From the NCBI GenBank assembly GCA_041745765.1, contig JBGTIH010000028.1, forward strand, positions 1 to 22,617: a stretch of DNA of 22,617 nucleotides, read 5' to 3'. Of this stretch, positions 7,837-16,039 are shown one piece after another (position 1 is the stretch's first letter; every line of letters begins with the position of its first letter). Position numbers and translations under genes: made by a program. The notes under the pieces were generated by a model. That model was not told the origin of the DNA and made no database searches. It was given only the letters and a program-made list of their open reading frames with translations. The DNA comes from JAHCHG01 sp041745765. GTDB lineage: Bacteria > Acidobacteriota > Blastocatellia > Pyrinomonadales > Pyrinomonadaceae.

Positions 7837-9705
7837 ATGTTTCAAAGGAAAGTATTTCTATTGATACTTTGTCTTTTGCTTGTCGGACAAAGTTTAGCGC
7901 AAACCACAACTACAGCACCGAAAAAAGCTGAACTTTCAGATGAATTGAAAGGAAAAGCCAATAATTTATTAAACGCTCTGGCACGCGATGCGGAACAATT
8001 TCAATTGCCGGAAAATCAGATCAGCGCACGGGCTTCGGTGGCTGATCTGCTCTGGAATTCAGATGAAAAACAGGCGCGACAGCTTTTTCAAAATGCCGTT
8101 GTCGAAATGAACAGACTTTTGGGCGAACTGCTTTCTAATGAAAATTTAGACGAAAATGAGTATTATATGCAAATATACTATTTGGGCGAATTACGCAAAG
8201 AACTCCTGACCAAAATCGCTGCTCATGATCCGGTTTCTGCCTTGTCCGCTTTTCAAACGCTTTCGCCGAAAAAAGATGATGAAACACCTTTATTTGAAGG
8301 CGACGAAATGTTTGAACTCGAACTTGCCAAAAGCATTGCCGCAAATGATCCGCAGCGCGGTTTTGAAATGGCTGTGAAAAGCCTGGAAACCGGATTCAAT
8401 CCGGGAATTTTTGAAACGCTTGAAAATATTTATAAAAAAGATGCGGAACTCGGCGCAAAATTAGGTGGCGAGATTTTGAAAAAGATAAAAACTCCATCAA
8501 TGGTTGGGACGATTAGAAATTCATCAAATGCCAACGCCGCGATTTCTAACAGATCTTCCGCGAATGTGTCGGTTGACACGTCTAACACGAATGCTGTCCC
8601 AGCTGCAAATGATGGAACAGTTCAGATAGACACCTGGCAGTTAAAAGATTTTGCTGAAAAGGTGCGACAGCTGAATCGAAATGCGGCTAAAGATAAGAAA
8701 ACACCGGCTTTGACAGAAAACGAATATAAGGAACTTATTCAAATTTTAGCCCGCAGATATTCCACTCAGCAATATCTTTTTCCGTATGAAGTTGCCGGCG
8801 TGATGAGCGATATTGATGCTTATTTTCCCGCTCTGGCGCAAGCGATTCGGAAGCGTTTGGCAAGTGAAAAAGACGCGCTTAATAAAATGATTATCGAAAG
8901 ATCGTTTGAAGCCGAAATGGAAGAAAATTCCACCGAAGAAGTTGTGAAAGTCATCGAAAAGAAACCTTTGGCGCAGAGAGACATACTTTATCATAAAGCT
9001 GCCGAAATTACTTTTAACAAAGGCGACGTTCTCGGCGCAAAAAAACTTTACGACAAGGCGAAAACAAAACCCGAATACGATTATTTGGGGGAAATGATTG
9101 ATGCCGGATTGCCGCTGGCGATGGCGGCGGACGGTAATTTAAGCGAAGTTCGCCAAATGTTGGCAGAAGTTAAAACACCGGAAGAGAAAATTGATATTCT
9201 GACGACCTTGGCGCAGAGTCTTGCGGCAAAAGGAAATCTAAAAGCGGCAAAAGAAGTGACCGAAGAAGCCCGCGCAACCTATCTCGGCAGAATGAAACAT
9301 CGAAGAAATATGTTGTCGGTCGTCCAACTTTCGCAAGCGTATGCGATGGTTGAACCGAAACAAAGTTTTGCGTTTTTGGAAAATAATATGCCGTTTGTCA
9401 ACGATGTTATTGCCGCCGGAGTTTTTCTTGATGAATTTAATGAATACGGAACGGTGAAAAACTCGGAGGTAATGTTAGGCACGGTGCAAACAGAATCGTA
9501 TCGAAATTTACCGAAAGGCGTTTTGCTGATCAGAAATTTAGCCAATGCCGATTTTGAACGAACCGTCAGTTTAGCAGATGCTTTTGCGCGGCGCGAAGTA
9601 TCATTTTATGCCCGTTTCCGCATTGCACAAGCCTTGCTCGATCCGAAGGCGGAAGAAACCGAAGCCGCAATGCAGAAAATGCTCTATGAAGGCGAAGGCT
9701 GCTAA
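7837..9705 (+). CDS. Large secreted helical protein, paralogue of the next gene; unknown function
   Basis: 622 residues. Signal peptide at 1-21 (LLILCLLLVGQSLAQ, cut after SLA). The rest is mostly amphipathic helix with a Ser/Asn/Thr-rich linker at about 225-265. It is clearly related to the next gene: VADLLWNSDEKQARQLFQ here matches MAGLMWFSDEREARSMYQ there, AAHDPVSA matches AEHDPQIA, GEILKKIK matches GEDILRKVK, and LANADFERTVSLADAFARRE matches LAIADFKKTRDLTNRFDRQE near the C-terminus. The helical-pair pattern suggests a TPR/alpha-solenoid scaffold, but I cannot assign a family. AGGAGG (7826-7831) sits 5 bases before ATG, a strong start. Compared with its neighbour it has extra sequence in the middle (about residues 225-330). 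Confidence 0.9.
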   Translation: MFQRKVFLLILCLLLVGQSLAQTTTTAPKKAELSDELKGKANNLLNALARDAEQFQLPENQISARASVADLLWNSDEKQARQLFQNAVVEMNRLLGELLSNENLDENEYYMQIYYLGELRKELLTKIAAHDPVSALSAFQTLSPKKDDETPLFEGDEMFELELAKSIAANDPQRGFEMAVKSLETGFNPGIFETLENIYKKDAELGAKLGGEILKKIKTPSMVGTIRNSSNANAAISNRSSANVSVDTSNTNAVPAANDGTVQIDTWQLKDFAEKVRQLNRNAAKDKKTPALTENEYKELIQILARRYSTQQYLFPYEVAGVMSDIDAYFPALAQAIRKRLASEKDALNKMIIERSFEAEMEENSTEEVVKVIEKKPLAQRDILYHKAAEITFNKGDVLGAKKLYDKAKTKPEYDYLGEMIDAGLPLAMAADGNLSEVRQMLAEVKTPEEKIDILTTLAQSLAAKGNLKAAKEVTEEARATYLGRMKHRRNMLSVVQLSQAYAMVEPKQSFAFLENNMPFVNDVIAAGVFLDEFNEYGTVKNSEVMLGTVQTESYRNLPKGVLLIRNLANADFERTVSLADAFARREVSFYARFRIAQALLDPKAEETEAAMQKMLYEGEGC

Positions 9706-9709
9706 ACTC

Positions 9710-9746
9710 GATTTTGGATTTTAGATTTTGGATTTCTTTGAAATCC
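9710..9746 (+). repeat. Heptad repeats (GATTTTG type) and small hairpin after gene 7837-9705
   Basis: Four near-identical 7-bp units at 9710-9737 (GATTTTG, GATTTTA, GATTTTG, GATTTCT). The last unit also forms a 7-bp stem, GGATTTC (9730-9736) with GAAATCC (9740-9746). The heptad type is the complement of the CCAAAAT units at 15626-15660. Confidence 0.8.
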
Positions 9747-9791
9747 GGCAGACCTTGTTGAAATCGTAAATCGGATTTTTTGAATGATTCG

Positions 9792-9824
9792 GAGTAAAGT
9801 GTTTTATTTAGAAATGCTTTACTC
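9792..9824 (+). promoter_or_regulatory. 14-bp hairpin between the two secreted paralogues
   Basis: GAGTAAAG (9792-9799) pairs with CTTTACTC (9817-9824); the stem continues through T-G, G-T, three T-A and one T-G pair to a 5-base loop at 9806-9810. It is not followed by a T-run, so a classical terminator is unlikely. It lies 41 bases before the next start and may be a processing or stability element of a bicistronic mRNA. Confidence 0.5.
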
Positions 9825-9865
9825 TGAATTATTTATTAAGAATTTCTGATTCTTCCAACAAATAT

Positions 9866-11566
9866 ATGAAAAAACAACTAATAGCTTTAACGCTGATCTT
9901 TTTATTTTTCTTGACTCAAGTCGCATTTTCGCAAGAAAATCCTTCGGAAAACAAAGGGAAAAATGAAACTGCCAAAAATGAAATTTCGCCTGACTTAAAG
10001 AAAGAAGCCGTCGAATTTCTGCGAAATACAGCCGTTGATGTCAACAATATGCGAACGCTCGAAAATCGCATCAGTTTTTCAGCGGAAATGGCTGGTTTGA
10101 TGTGGTTCAGCGATGAGCGCGAAGCTCGTTCGATGTATCAAAACGTGATAAATAATTTCCGCCAGCTTCTCGCGCAATACGACGCGGAACTCAACGCAAT
10201 GGGCATCGGCTTGGACGAAACGCGCGCAGCTATGTATTCAAATGCTGCAAAATCAAGAGTTGCGCGGAAATTTTCAAAAGCTCTCGGCGTTCGCCAGCAG
10301 ATTACAATGAGTTTGGCAGAACACGATCCGCAGATTGCTTTTGAATTTCTCATCGAAACGGCACAGGCGATTTCAAATCCCGAAATGAAAACACAGACGG
10401 AACAGAGCGATGCGTATTTTGAAACCCGTCTGCTCGGTGAAATTGCCGGACAAGATGTCGAAACGGCTCTGAAATACGCCCGTAAAAATCTCGATAAAGG
10501 CTTAAATTACGAAACGCTCGGTTTGCTCAAAAAAATCTATGATAAAGATGCTGATAAAGGAATCGCTTTCGGCGAAGATATTTTAAGAAAAGTAAAAAGC
10601 GGTTCGCTGAAAACCGAAAATTTTTATCTGCTCAGTTCGATGCTGAATTTGGGAGAAGAAACAAATAATAAAAAAGATAAGAAAAAACGCCCGGTTTTCA
10701 GCGATCAGAGTATGCGCGAAATTGCTGAGGCTTTTGCTCAGGAAATCTTGAAACGCGAAGAAGGTGCGGAATATGAAGGTTTTGTTCCTCAGATCGAAAA
10801 ATACGCGCCGGCACGCGCCGCGCAGATTCGTACAAAGTTCGGTTTGAAAAAGAAACCCTTAAAAAACGCCGCGATGGTTGAAAAAGATGAATTACCGACT
10901 GGAATACCGGATGAAAATGAGAGCGGGGAAAAACAATTGACGGAAAATCTGGATAAACTCGGTAAAAAAGAATTAAGCGATGAAGATAAGCAAAAAGTCA
11001 TCGAACAGTCGCGCAAAATTATTAATTCTTTTGAAGACCGTGACCGCAAAATAATGGCTTTAAGCGGGTTGGCTTTACAAATTTTTCAGATGGGCGATAA
11101 AAAATTGGCTTCGGAAATTTTGGATGAAACACGCGGTTTGATAAGTTTCCAACCGATAAATTACCGCGACTATATCGAAACCTGGCTGCTGATCGGCGGT
11201 TACGCGCAAGTTGATGCGGAAAAAGCTTTTCCGCTGCTAGAAAATACCATTTACCGGCTAAACGATACGATCTCGGCTTTTATTAAAGTCGGCGAATTTA
11301 TTGATGTCGAGGGCGAAATGGTCGAAGAAGGCGAAGTCCAACTCGGCAGTTTCGGCGGCGGAATGACACGCGGTTTGATGAGTGAACTTGGCGAGGCAAC
11401 CGGCACTTTAAGAAGTCTGGCAATCGCCGATTTTAAGAAAACAAGAGATTTAACCAATCGTTTCGACCGTCAGGAAGTCAGAATTCTGGCGAAAATGCTG
11501 GTCTTGCGCGCTATTTTGGGAAAAGCCGAAGAAAAACCGACGGTTGATACAGACGAGGGATTTTAA
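9866..11566 (+). CDS. Large secreted helical protein, paralogue of the previous gene; unknown function
   Basis: 566 residues with a signal peptide at about 1-22 (LIALTLIFLFFLTQVAFSQ). Predominantly charged helical sequence in repeated helix pairs; a Lys/Glu-rich stretch at about 325-375 looks like a flexible linker. Shares blocks with the preceding protein from the N-terminal region to the C-terminus, so the pair arose by duplication. No catalytic motif or membrane anchor other than the signal peptide is visible. ATG 9866 has no clear Shine-Dalgarno; it was chosen because it directly precedes the signal peptide. It converges on the M48 peptidase gene with only 17 bases between stops. An alpha-solenoid role in the periplasm is a guess from the helical pattern. 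Confidence 0.9.
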   Translation: MKKQLIALTLIFLFFLTQVAFSQENPSENKGKNETAKNEISPDLKKEAVEFLRNTAVDVNNMRTLENRISFSAEMAGLMWFSDEREARSMYQNVINNFRQLLAQYDAELNAMGIGLDETRAAMYSNAAKSRVARKFSKALGVRQQITMSLAEHDPQIAFEFLIETAQAISNPEMKTQTEQSDAYFETRLLGEIAGQDVETALKYARKNLDKGLNYETLGLLKKIYDKDADKGIAFGEDILRKVKSGSLKTENFYLLSSMLNLGEETNNKKDKKKRPVFSDQSMREIAEAFAQEILKREEGAEYEGFVPQIEKYAPARAAQIRTKFGLKKKPLKNAAMVEKDELPTGIPDENESGEKQLTENLDKLGKKELSDEDKQKVIEQSRKIINSFEDRDRKIMALSGLALQIFQMGDKKLASEILDETRGLISFQPINYRDYIETWLLIGGYAQVDAEKAFPLLENTIYRLNDTISAFIKVGEFIDVEGEMVEEGEVQLGSFGGGMTRGLMSELGEATGTLRSLAIADFKKTRDLTNRFDRQEVRILAKMLVLRAILGKAEEKPTVDTDEGF

Positions 11567-11583
11567 ATTTTGCTGAATTATTC

Positions 11584-12843
11584 TTAATAATAAAGATAGG
11601 TTTTGTATTTATCTATCGCATCGAACTGTATTTGACTTTCGATTTTGGAAATTTCTTCTTCGATCTTGTTGGAAATTTCCTCTGACAGTAAAATCTTCGT
11701 ATCTTTGACGAAATGATTTTTCAGAAATTCGGTTCGAAAAAATGTCGGCGGATGAGTTGTGTCCAAACGTGATTTTTCCAGTTTGGCGATTCGCCTGATT
11801 CTTTCTTTTTCGTGTTCCGGCAGATTCAAAATATCGCGTCGAATTTCTGAAAACAAATCTTTTTTCTTTTGACTCAGCGCGACTCTGTGCAAAACGGACA
11901 TAAATCTGTTTGCGCCTAATTGACCTTTTTCAAGCAAATCCAGCATCGGCTTTGTTCCGCACGACTTTGTTGCGAGATGATCGGCAAGATATTCGGCTTT
12001 TTGAGAATTGATCCAGAGAAGATGGCTTAGCGCATAAATTCCGAACCAGACGATTTGAGATAAAATAAGTAAAAAGATATTTAACGGAAACATCAAAATT
12101 CCCAAAAGTCCGTTTTCCGGTTCCCAAATTCTATCGGGACGCAGGATTATAAACCATTCAATCAGAGAATTTATCGCCGTTCCGATAAAAAATCCGCGCA
12201 TCGGATCGCCGTTGATTCCGTGCGATAATTCGTGCGAGATCAGAGCGGTTTTTTCTTCCGCGGAAAGAATTGTCCAGAGCGGCAAGCCGATATAAAGTAT
12301 TTTTTTATTTTTCAGCCCGACTTGTCCGAAAGCGGCGTTAAACTCATCGTTTATAACAATTGCATCAACGTTTTTCGCCCCGAGCGATTCAGCTATTGAA
12401 TCTGCAAAATCATACAAAGCGGGAAAATCTTCTCTCGAAATCGCGTTTTTCGGAAATGGATTAAATCTCGGTCTTATAACCCAGGCGATCAAAAGACAAA
12501 TGATCGCGATAAAAATCAGAAAAAAACTTGTCCAGCCGAAAATAAAAAGCCAAACGCCGAGAAAGAGAAACAAAAGTGTTAGAAAATGGACGAAAGCCGC
12601 GATAAAAAAAGCGGTAAATTTTGAAAAACTCATCGTCGGTCTGAGCCGTTCTGGATCGGCTTTGACCAAAGATTTAAAGAGAGATTCGCCGTGTTTGCGG
12701 CTGATCGATAAATAAAGTCTTTCAAATAAATTAACGGATTGCGCTGATTCCGCTAATTCCAAATTCCATTCGCACTTTTCGCACCAGGCAGAAAAACCTT
12801 CATTTATCACCAATTCATTTTCGCAATTCGGACAAATTTTCAT
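11584..12843 (-). CDS. Zinc-ribbon M48 family membrane metallopeptidase
   Basis: 419 residues. N-terminal zinc ribbon with Cys4/Cys7 (CPNC) and Cys21/Cys24 (CEKC). Two or three membrane helices at about 76-125, then the M48 domain with HELSH at 204-208 (two zinc-binding His and the catalytic Glu205) and the third ligand Glu284 in AEYLADHLA. Further hydrophobic helices lie at about 217-235 and 245-278. M48 enzymes such as HtpX and Ste24 cleave membrane or membrane-associated proteins. This one combines a rubredoxin-like ribbon with the protease, an arrangement seen in uncharacterised M48 proteins; the substrate is unknown. It lies 50 bases downstream of the SDR gene on the same strand and may be cotranscribed. 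Confidence 0.92.
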   Translation of the reverse strand: MKICPNCENELVINEGFSAWCEKCEWNLELAESAQSVNLFERLYLSISRKHGESLFKSLVKADPERLRPTMSFSKFTAFFIAAFVHFLTLLFLFLGVWLFIFGWTSFFLIFIAIICLLIAWVIRPRFNPFPKNAISREDFPALYDFADSIAESLGAKNVDAIVINDEFNAAFGQVGLKNKKILYIGLPLWTILSAEEKTALISHELSHGINGDPMRGFFIGTAINSLIEWFIILRPDRIWEPENGLLGILMFPLNIFLLILSQIVWFGIYALSHLLWINSQKAEYLADHLATKSCGTKPMLDLLEKGQLGANRFMSVLHRVALSQKKKDLFSEIRRDILNLPEHEKERIRRIAKLEKSRLDTTHPPTFFRTEFLKNHFVKDTKILLSEEISNKIEEEISKIESQIQFDAIDKYKTYLYY

Positions 12844-12893
12844 TTGTTAAGGATTTGCTTTCCAAAAAGTTAAATTTTTTGTAAATGTAATTT

Positions 12894-13676
12894 TTATCCC
12901 AAACCCGTTCCGGTCAAATAATGACCGCCGTCAACGACTAAAGTTACGCCGTTGATGTAGCTTGCCGCGTCGGAACATAGAAAGAGCGCAGCTTTTTCGA
13001 TGTCTTCGATGCGTCCGAATCTTTGCAGAGGGATTTTCTTCGTTAATTTTTCCTTTAATTCCGGCGGCAGAAGGCGTTTCATTCCTTCGGTGTCTTCGAT
13101 CGGACCGGGCGCGATGCCGTTGACGCGGATGCCGTATCTGCCCCATTCGACCGATAAGTTGCGCGTGATCGCGTCAACTCCTGCCTTTGCGGCGGAAACG
13201 TGAATCTGCATTGGTGTTGCGTTGTAATGAAGCGTTGCGCTGATATTCAGGATTTGTCCGCGATTTTCTTTCAATTGCTCAAAAGCGGCGCGGCAGACGT
13301 TGAAAGTTCCTTTCGTGTCAATATCAACGACCGTGCCGAAACCGTTTGCCGATAATTCCTTGGCGAAACACAAAAAATTTCCCGCCGCGCCGTTGATGAT
13401 AATATCAATTTTCCCGAAATGTTTGACGGTTTCGGCAATCGCATTTTCGACCGCTTCATAATCGCGCACGTCAGCCGCGACCGCGAAACACTCGCCGCCG
13501 CCAGATTCGATCAGCTTTTTCATCGGTTCGAGATTCTCGATTTTCCGCGATGTAATCGCAATGCGCGCGCCGTGTTCCGCAAGCGCACGCGCCACGCCAC
13601 CCGTTATTCCCGTTCCGCCGCCCGTTACAAATGCGACTTTGCCTTGTAAAATATTGTCTGCAAAAATTTTCTCCAT
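12894..13676 (-). CDS. SDR oxidoreductase, 2,4-dienoyl-CoA reductase (DECR2)-like
   Basis: 260 residues, a classical-size short-chain dehydrogenase. Rossmann motif TGGGTGI at 18-24, Arg44 in TSRK (NADP preference), NGAAGN at 95-100, Ser146 and Lys164. The usual YxxxK tyrosine is absent (Val160 at that position). The blocks INGAAGNFLC, DIDTKGTFNV, VEWGRYGIRVNGIAPGPI and TEG match the peroxisomal-type 2,4-dienoyl-CoA reductases I recall, which also lack the canonical Tyr, so NADPH-dependent reduction of dienoyl-CoA in unsaturated fatty acid degradation is the best guess. The third Gly of the TGxxxGxG motif is Thr here. No other beta-oxidation gene is present in the window. Confidence 0.88.
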   Translation of the reverse strand: MEKIFADNILQGKVAFVTGGGTGITGGVARALAEHGARIAITSRKIENLEPMKKLIESGGGECFAVAADVRDYEAVENAIAETVKHFGKIDIIINGAAGNFLCFAKELSANGFGTVVDIDTKGTFNVCRAAFEQLKENRGQILNISATLHYNATPMQIHVSAAKAGVDAITRNLSVEWGRYGIRVNGIAPGPIEDTEGMKRLLPPELKEKLTKKIPLQRFGRIEDIEKAALFLCSDAASYINGVTLVVDGGHYLTGTGLG

Positions 13677-13768
13677 ATTGTATTAAAGTAAAAGAAGAAA
13701 GGTAAAAAGTAAAACTTAATCAAGTGCCGTGATAATCGAAATTTACACAAAATCTTTTGAGTTGAAGC

Positions 13769-13783
13769 GTCCCTTTCAGGGAC
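13769..13783. repeat. GTCCCTTTCAGGGAC hairpin
   Basis: A 6-bp perfect stem with a 3-base loop in the 194-base gap between the SDR start and the response-regulator stop. There is no adjacent T-run, so it is more like a small repetitive palindrome than a terminator. Nothing else recognisable is in this gap. Confidence 0.5.
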
Positions 13784-13870
13784 AAAACAGACAAATTTTT
13801 AAATCTTTAAACAGATTCTGAACTTTTCTGATTGTTTTTGCCGCGATTGACCGGCAGAAGACAAATGATT

Positions 13871-14299
13871 TTAGAGCGGTTTTGAATTTCCCAAATTACC
13901 TGATTGATTTGTAAGAATTGATTCCAGCGTTTTGGTCAAATCTTCCTTGAGGTTATTTCCTTTCGTCAAATAAAAATCAACCGGACAATTATTTTCATTT
14001 GCCGAATCATTTTGATCAAAACCGCTTAAAATAATCAACGGAATATGCTGTTTTTCCGGTGTTTGGCGCAAGATACGGCATAAATCATAACCCGTCATAT
14101 TCGGCATTACGGCATCTGTTACGACAATATCAATTTCATTGCCAAGCGCGATTTCTAGTGCTTCCAGTCCGTCTTTGGCGGAAAAAAATTCGTAATTTTC
14201 CCGTTTTAAGATAACTTCAAGAAAACGACGCATCGAATCGTCATCTTCAGCCAGTAAAATTTTTCCCATAATTTCATTTTCAGATGTCTTAACAATCAT
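13871..14299 (-). CDS. Stand-alone response regulator (receiver domain only)
   Basis: 142 residues from ATG 14299. Receiver domain from MGKILLAEDDD (acidic pocket), phosphoacceptor Asp62 in VVTDAVMP, Ser in IILSG (the switch Thr/Ser position) and Lys in YLTKG. There is no output domain, so it acts like CheY/Spo0F-type regulators by protein contacts or as a phosphorelay link; no histidine kinase is nearby. Start choice: AGG lies 6 bases before ATG 14299; the receiver itself begins at ATG 14269, which is an equally reasonable start without a Shine-Dalgarno. The C-terminal 12-15 residues after the last helix are Asn/Gly/Ser-rich. Confidence 0.92.
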   Translation of the reverse strand: MIVKTSENEIMGKILLAEDDDSMRRFLEVILKRENYEFFSAKDGLEALEIALGNEIDIVVTDAVMPNMTGYDLCRILRQTPEKQHIPLIILSGFDQNDSANENNCPVDFYLTKGNNLKEDLTKTLESILTNQSGNLGNSKPL

Positions 14300-14391
14300 A
14301 ATCAACCTATCTTAAAATGGCTTGTTTGGGAGCGTTTAGAAAATTTATAGGATTTTGAAAATTGCTCTGACGAAAAGATAGATTAAGAAAT

Positions 14392-14419
14392 TTGCCAACC
14401 TTTCGTCAATAAATATACA
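14392..14419 (+). promoter_or_regulatory. Possible sigma-70 promoter for the DUF512 gene
   Basis: TTGCCA (14392-14397) and TATACA (14414-14419) are separated by 16 bases. Matches are 5/6 and 4/6 to the consensus. It would give a leader of about 150 bases containing the inverted repeat at 14470-14530. Confidence 0.3.
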
Positions 14420-14469
14420 CTAAATCGGTTTAACTAAACGGACAAATGATAAACTTTAACCGAATGTTA

Positions 14470-14530
14470 AGCAAGCAGTATTGACCGCAAAAATTTTGTT
14501 GAATAAAAATGCGGTCGAAGATCGCTTGCT
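14470..14530 (+). promoter_or_regulatory. Bipartite inverted repeat upstream of the DUF512 gene
   Basis: AGCAAGC (14470-14476) pairs with GCTTGCT (14524-14530), and GACCGCA (14483-14489) pairs with TGCGGTC (14510-14516). The two perfect 7-bp stems are separated by a 6/7-base internal loop and close on a 20-base AT-rich loop. It ends 47 bases before the start codon, in the 278-base gap after the response regulator. It could be a leader RNA structure or a pair of protein-binding sites. Confidence 0.5.
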
Positions 14531-14577
14531 GACCGAATAATTTACAATAAATATTTTTGATTCTAATAGATTTATAA

Positions 14578-16008
14578 ATGTACGAATTTGCAGTAACACC
14601 GGCAATCACGCAGATGCGACGTCCGGGTGTCATAATTACGGAAATTGCGCCGGAATCTCTAGCGGAAGAATTGGAACTCGCGGCGGGCGATAGAATCGTG
14701 CGCGTCAACGGCAGACCCGTGCGCGATTATCTCGATTTTCGCTTTCAAACTTCGGGCGAAACCGAGATGACGTGGCTCGTCCGCAAGACGAACGGCGAAA
14801 CGTGGGAAATCGAACTCGACCGCGAAGAAGGCGAGGATTTCGGCTTAATGTTCGAGCAGATCGTTCCGCGTCAATGTGCTAACGAATGTCTTTTTTGTTT
14901 TTGCAAGGGAAACCCGGAAGATGCGCGACCATCGCTTTTCGTCCGCGACGAAGACATACGCCTTTCGTTTCTCTACGGAAATTACACGACTTTAAGCTCG
15001 ATCACGCCGGACGAGATGAACCGCATTATCGAACAGCGTCTTTCGCCGCAATACGTTTCGATTCACGCGACCGATCTGAAAACACGCGCATATCTGCTCG
15101 GTGTTGAAGAATCACGCGCCGATATTTTCGATAAATTAAACAGACTTCTCGAAAATGACATCGAAATTCACGCGCAAGTCGTGCTTTGTCCGGAAATCAA
15201 CGACGGCAAAATTTTAGAAAAAACCTTGCGCGATCTCGCTTCGCATTATCCGCGCGTCGTTTCAACGGCGGTCGTTCCGGTCGCGCTGACGCGTTATAAC
15301 AAAGACGAGCGTTTAACACGCGTAACGCCCGAATTTTGCACACGAACGATCAGGGAAGTCGAAAAGCTGCAAAAAGAATTCCGCAAAACGCTCGGCGTAA
15401 CTTTTGCTTTTCTCGGCGACGAAATTTATATTAAAGGCGGCGTTGCCGTTCCGACGAAAAGACATTACGGAAATTATCCGCAGATCGAAGACGGCGTTGG
15501 TATGATTCGCTCATTTTTGAATCAATTTGAAAAATTACTGAAAACCGTAAAATCAAACGGCGCGAAATCACAAAGTTTTGCCTTTGAAAATGTCAGAACT
15601 CACGAATTGGCAGTTACGCCTGAAATCCAAAATCCAAAATCCAAAATCCAAAATCCAAAATCGCTAAATGGCACGATTTTAACGGGCGAGATGTTCGCGC
15701 CGATTTTGCGCGAGCAAATCGAAAAATTAAATGATTTAACGGGCGCGAGTTTGACGGTTTTAGGCGTTCCGAACACATATTTCGGCGGCGACGTGGCGGT
15801 TGCCGGACTTCTGACGGGAAAAGATTATTTAGCAATAAAAGACAAAATCAAAGGCGATTTTGTCATAATTCCAAAGCACACAATAAAATCGGACGAGCCG
15901 ATTTTATTGGACGGAATGCAATTTGACGATCTGAAAGCACAATTCAATGTGCCGATCTACGATTTTGAATTGGAAGATTTAATCGAAATGATTCTGGAAA
16001 GAATTTAA
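14578..16008 (+). CDS. PDZ and radical SAM DUF512 iron-sulfur protein
   Basis: 476 residues. N-terminal PDZ-like domain (about 16-85, GVIITEIAPESLAEE and AGDRIVRVNGRPV), then a radical SAM-type cluster motif CxxxCxxC at Cys100, Cys104 and Cys107 (PRQCANECLFCFC, with Cys109 following), then the DUF512 region with FLYGNYTTLS, YVSIHATD, QVVLCPEINDG and EIYIKGG. This order is that of the uncharacterised family often annotated as FeS-containing oxidoreductase in cyanobacteria and other phyla; its reaction is unknown. Residues 350-364 are a repetitive insert (IQNPKSKIQNPKS) encoded by five copies of a 7-bp repeat. No Shine-Dalgarno precedes ATG 14578, but the PDZ start supports it. Converges with the HTH gene. 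Confidence 0.92.
   Translation: MYEFAVTPAITQMRRPGVIITEIAPESLAEELELAAGDRIVRVNGRPVRDYLDFRFQTSGETEMTWLVRKTNGETWEIELDREEGEDFGLMFEQIVPRQCANECLFCFCKGNPEDARPSLFVRDEDIRLSFLYGNYTTLSSITPDEMNRIIEQRLSPQYVSIHATDLKTRAYLLGVEESRADIFDKLNRLLENDIEIHAQVVLCPEINDGKILEKTLRDLASHYPRVVSTAVVPVALTRYNKDERLTRVTPEFCTRTIREVEKLQKEFRKTLGVTFAFLGDEIYIKGGVAVPTKRHYGNYPQIEDGVGMIRSFLNQFEKLLKTVKSNGAKSQSFAFENVRTHELAVTPEIQNPKSKIQNPKSLNGTILTGEMFAPILREQIEKLNDLTGASLTVLGVPNTYFGGDVAVAGLLTGKDYLAIKDKIKGDFVIIPKHTIKSDEPILLDGMQFDDLKAQFNVPIYDFELEDLIEMILERI
15626..15660 (+). repeat. Five TCCAAAA heptads inside the DUF512 coding region
   Basis: Exact 7-bp units at 15626-15632, 15633-15639, 15640-15646, 15647-15653 and 15654-15660. Because three heptads make 21 bases, the encoded peptide has a period of seven residues (IQNPKSK). 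Same repeat class as at 9710 (opposite strand). Confidence 0.95.
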
Positions 16009-16039
16009 AAATCAAGGCATTTTCAACCCTGATTTTTTT
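16007..16039. terminator. Probable bidirectional terminator between DUF512 and HTH genes
   Basis: AAAAATCA-A-GG (16007-16017) pairs with CC-C-TGATTTTT (16027-16037), one mismatch, loop of 9 bases. A T-run follows on the + strand (16033-16039) and an A-run gives the same on the - strand. It overlaps both stop codons of the convergent genes. Confidence 0.55.

Noticed and set aside
15626..15660. CRISPR-like array
   Set aside because: The 7-bp units are contiguous with no spacers and lie within a coding frame; no cas gene is nearby.
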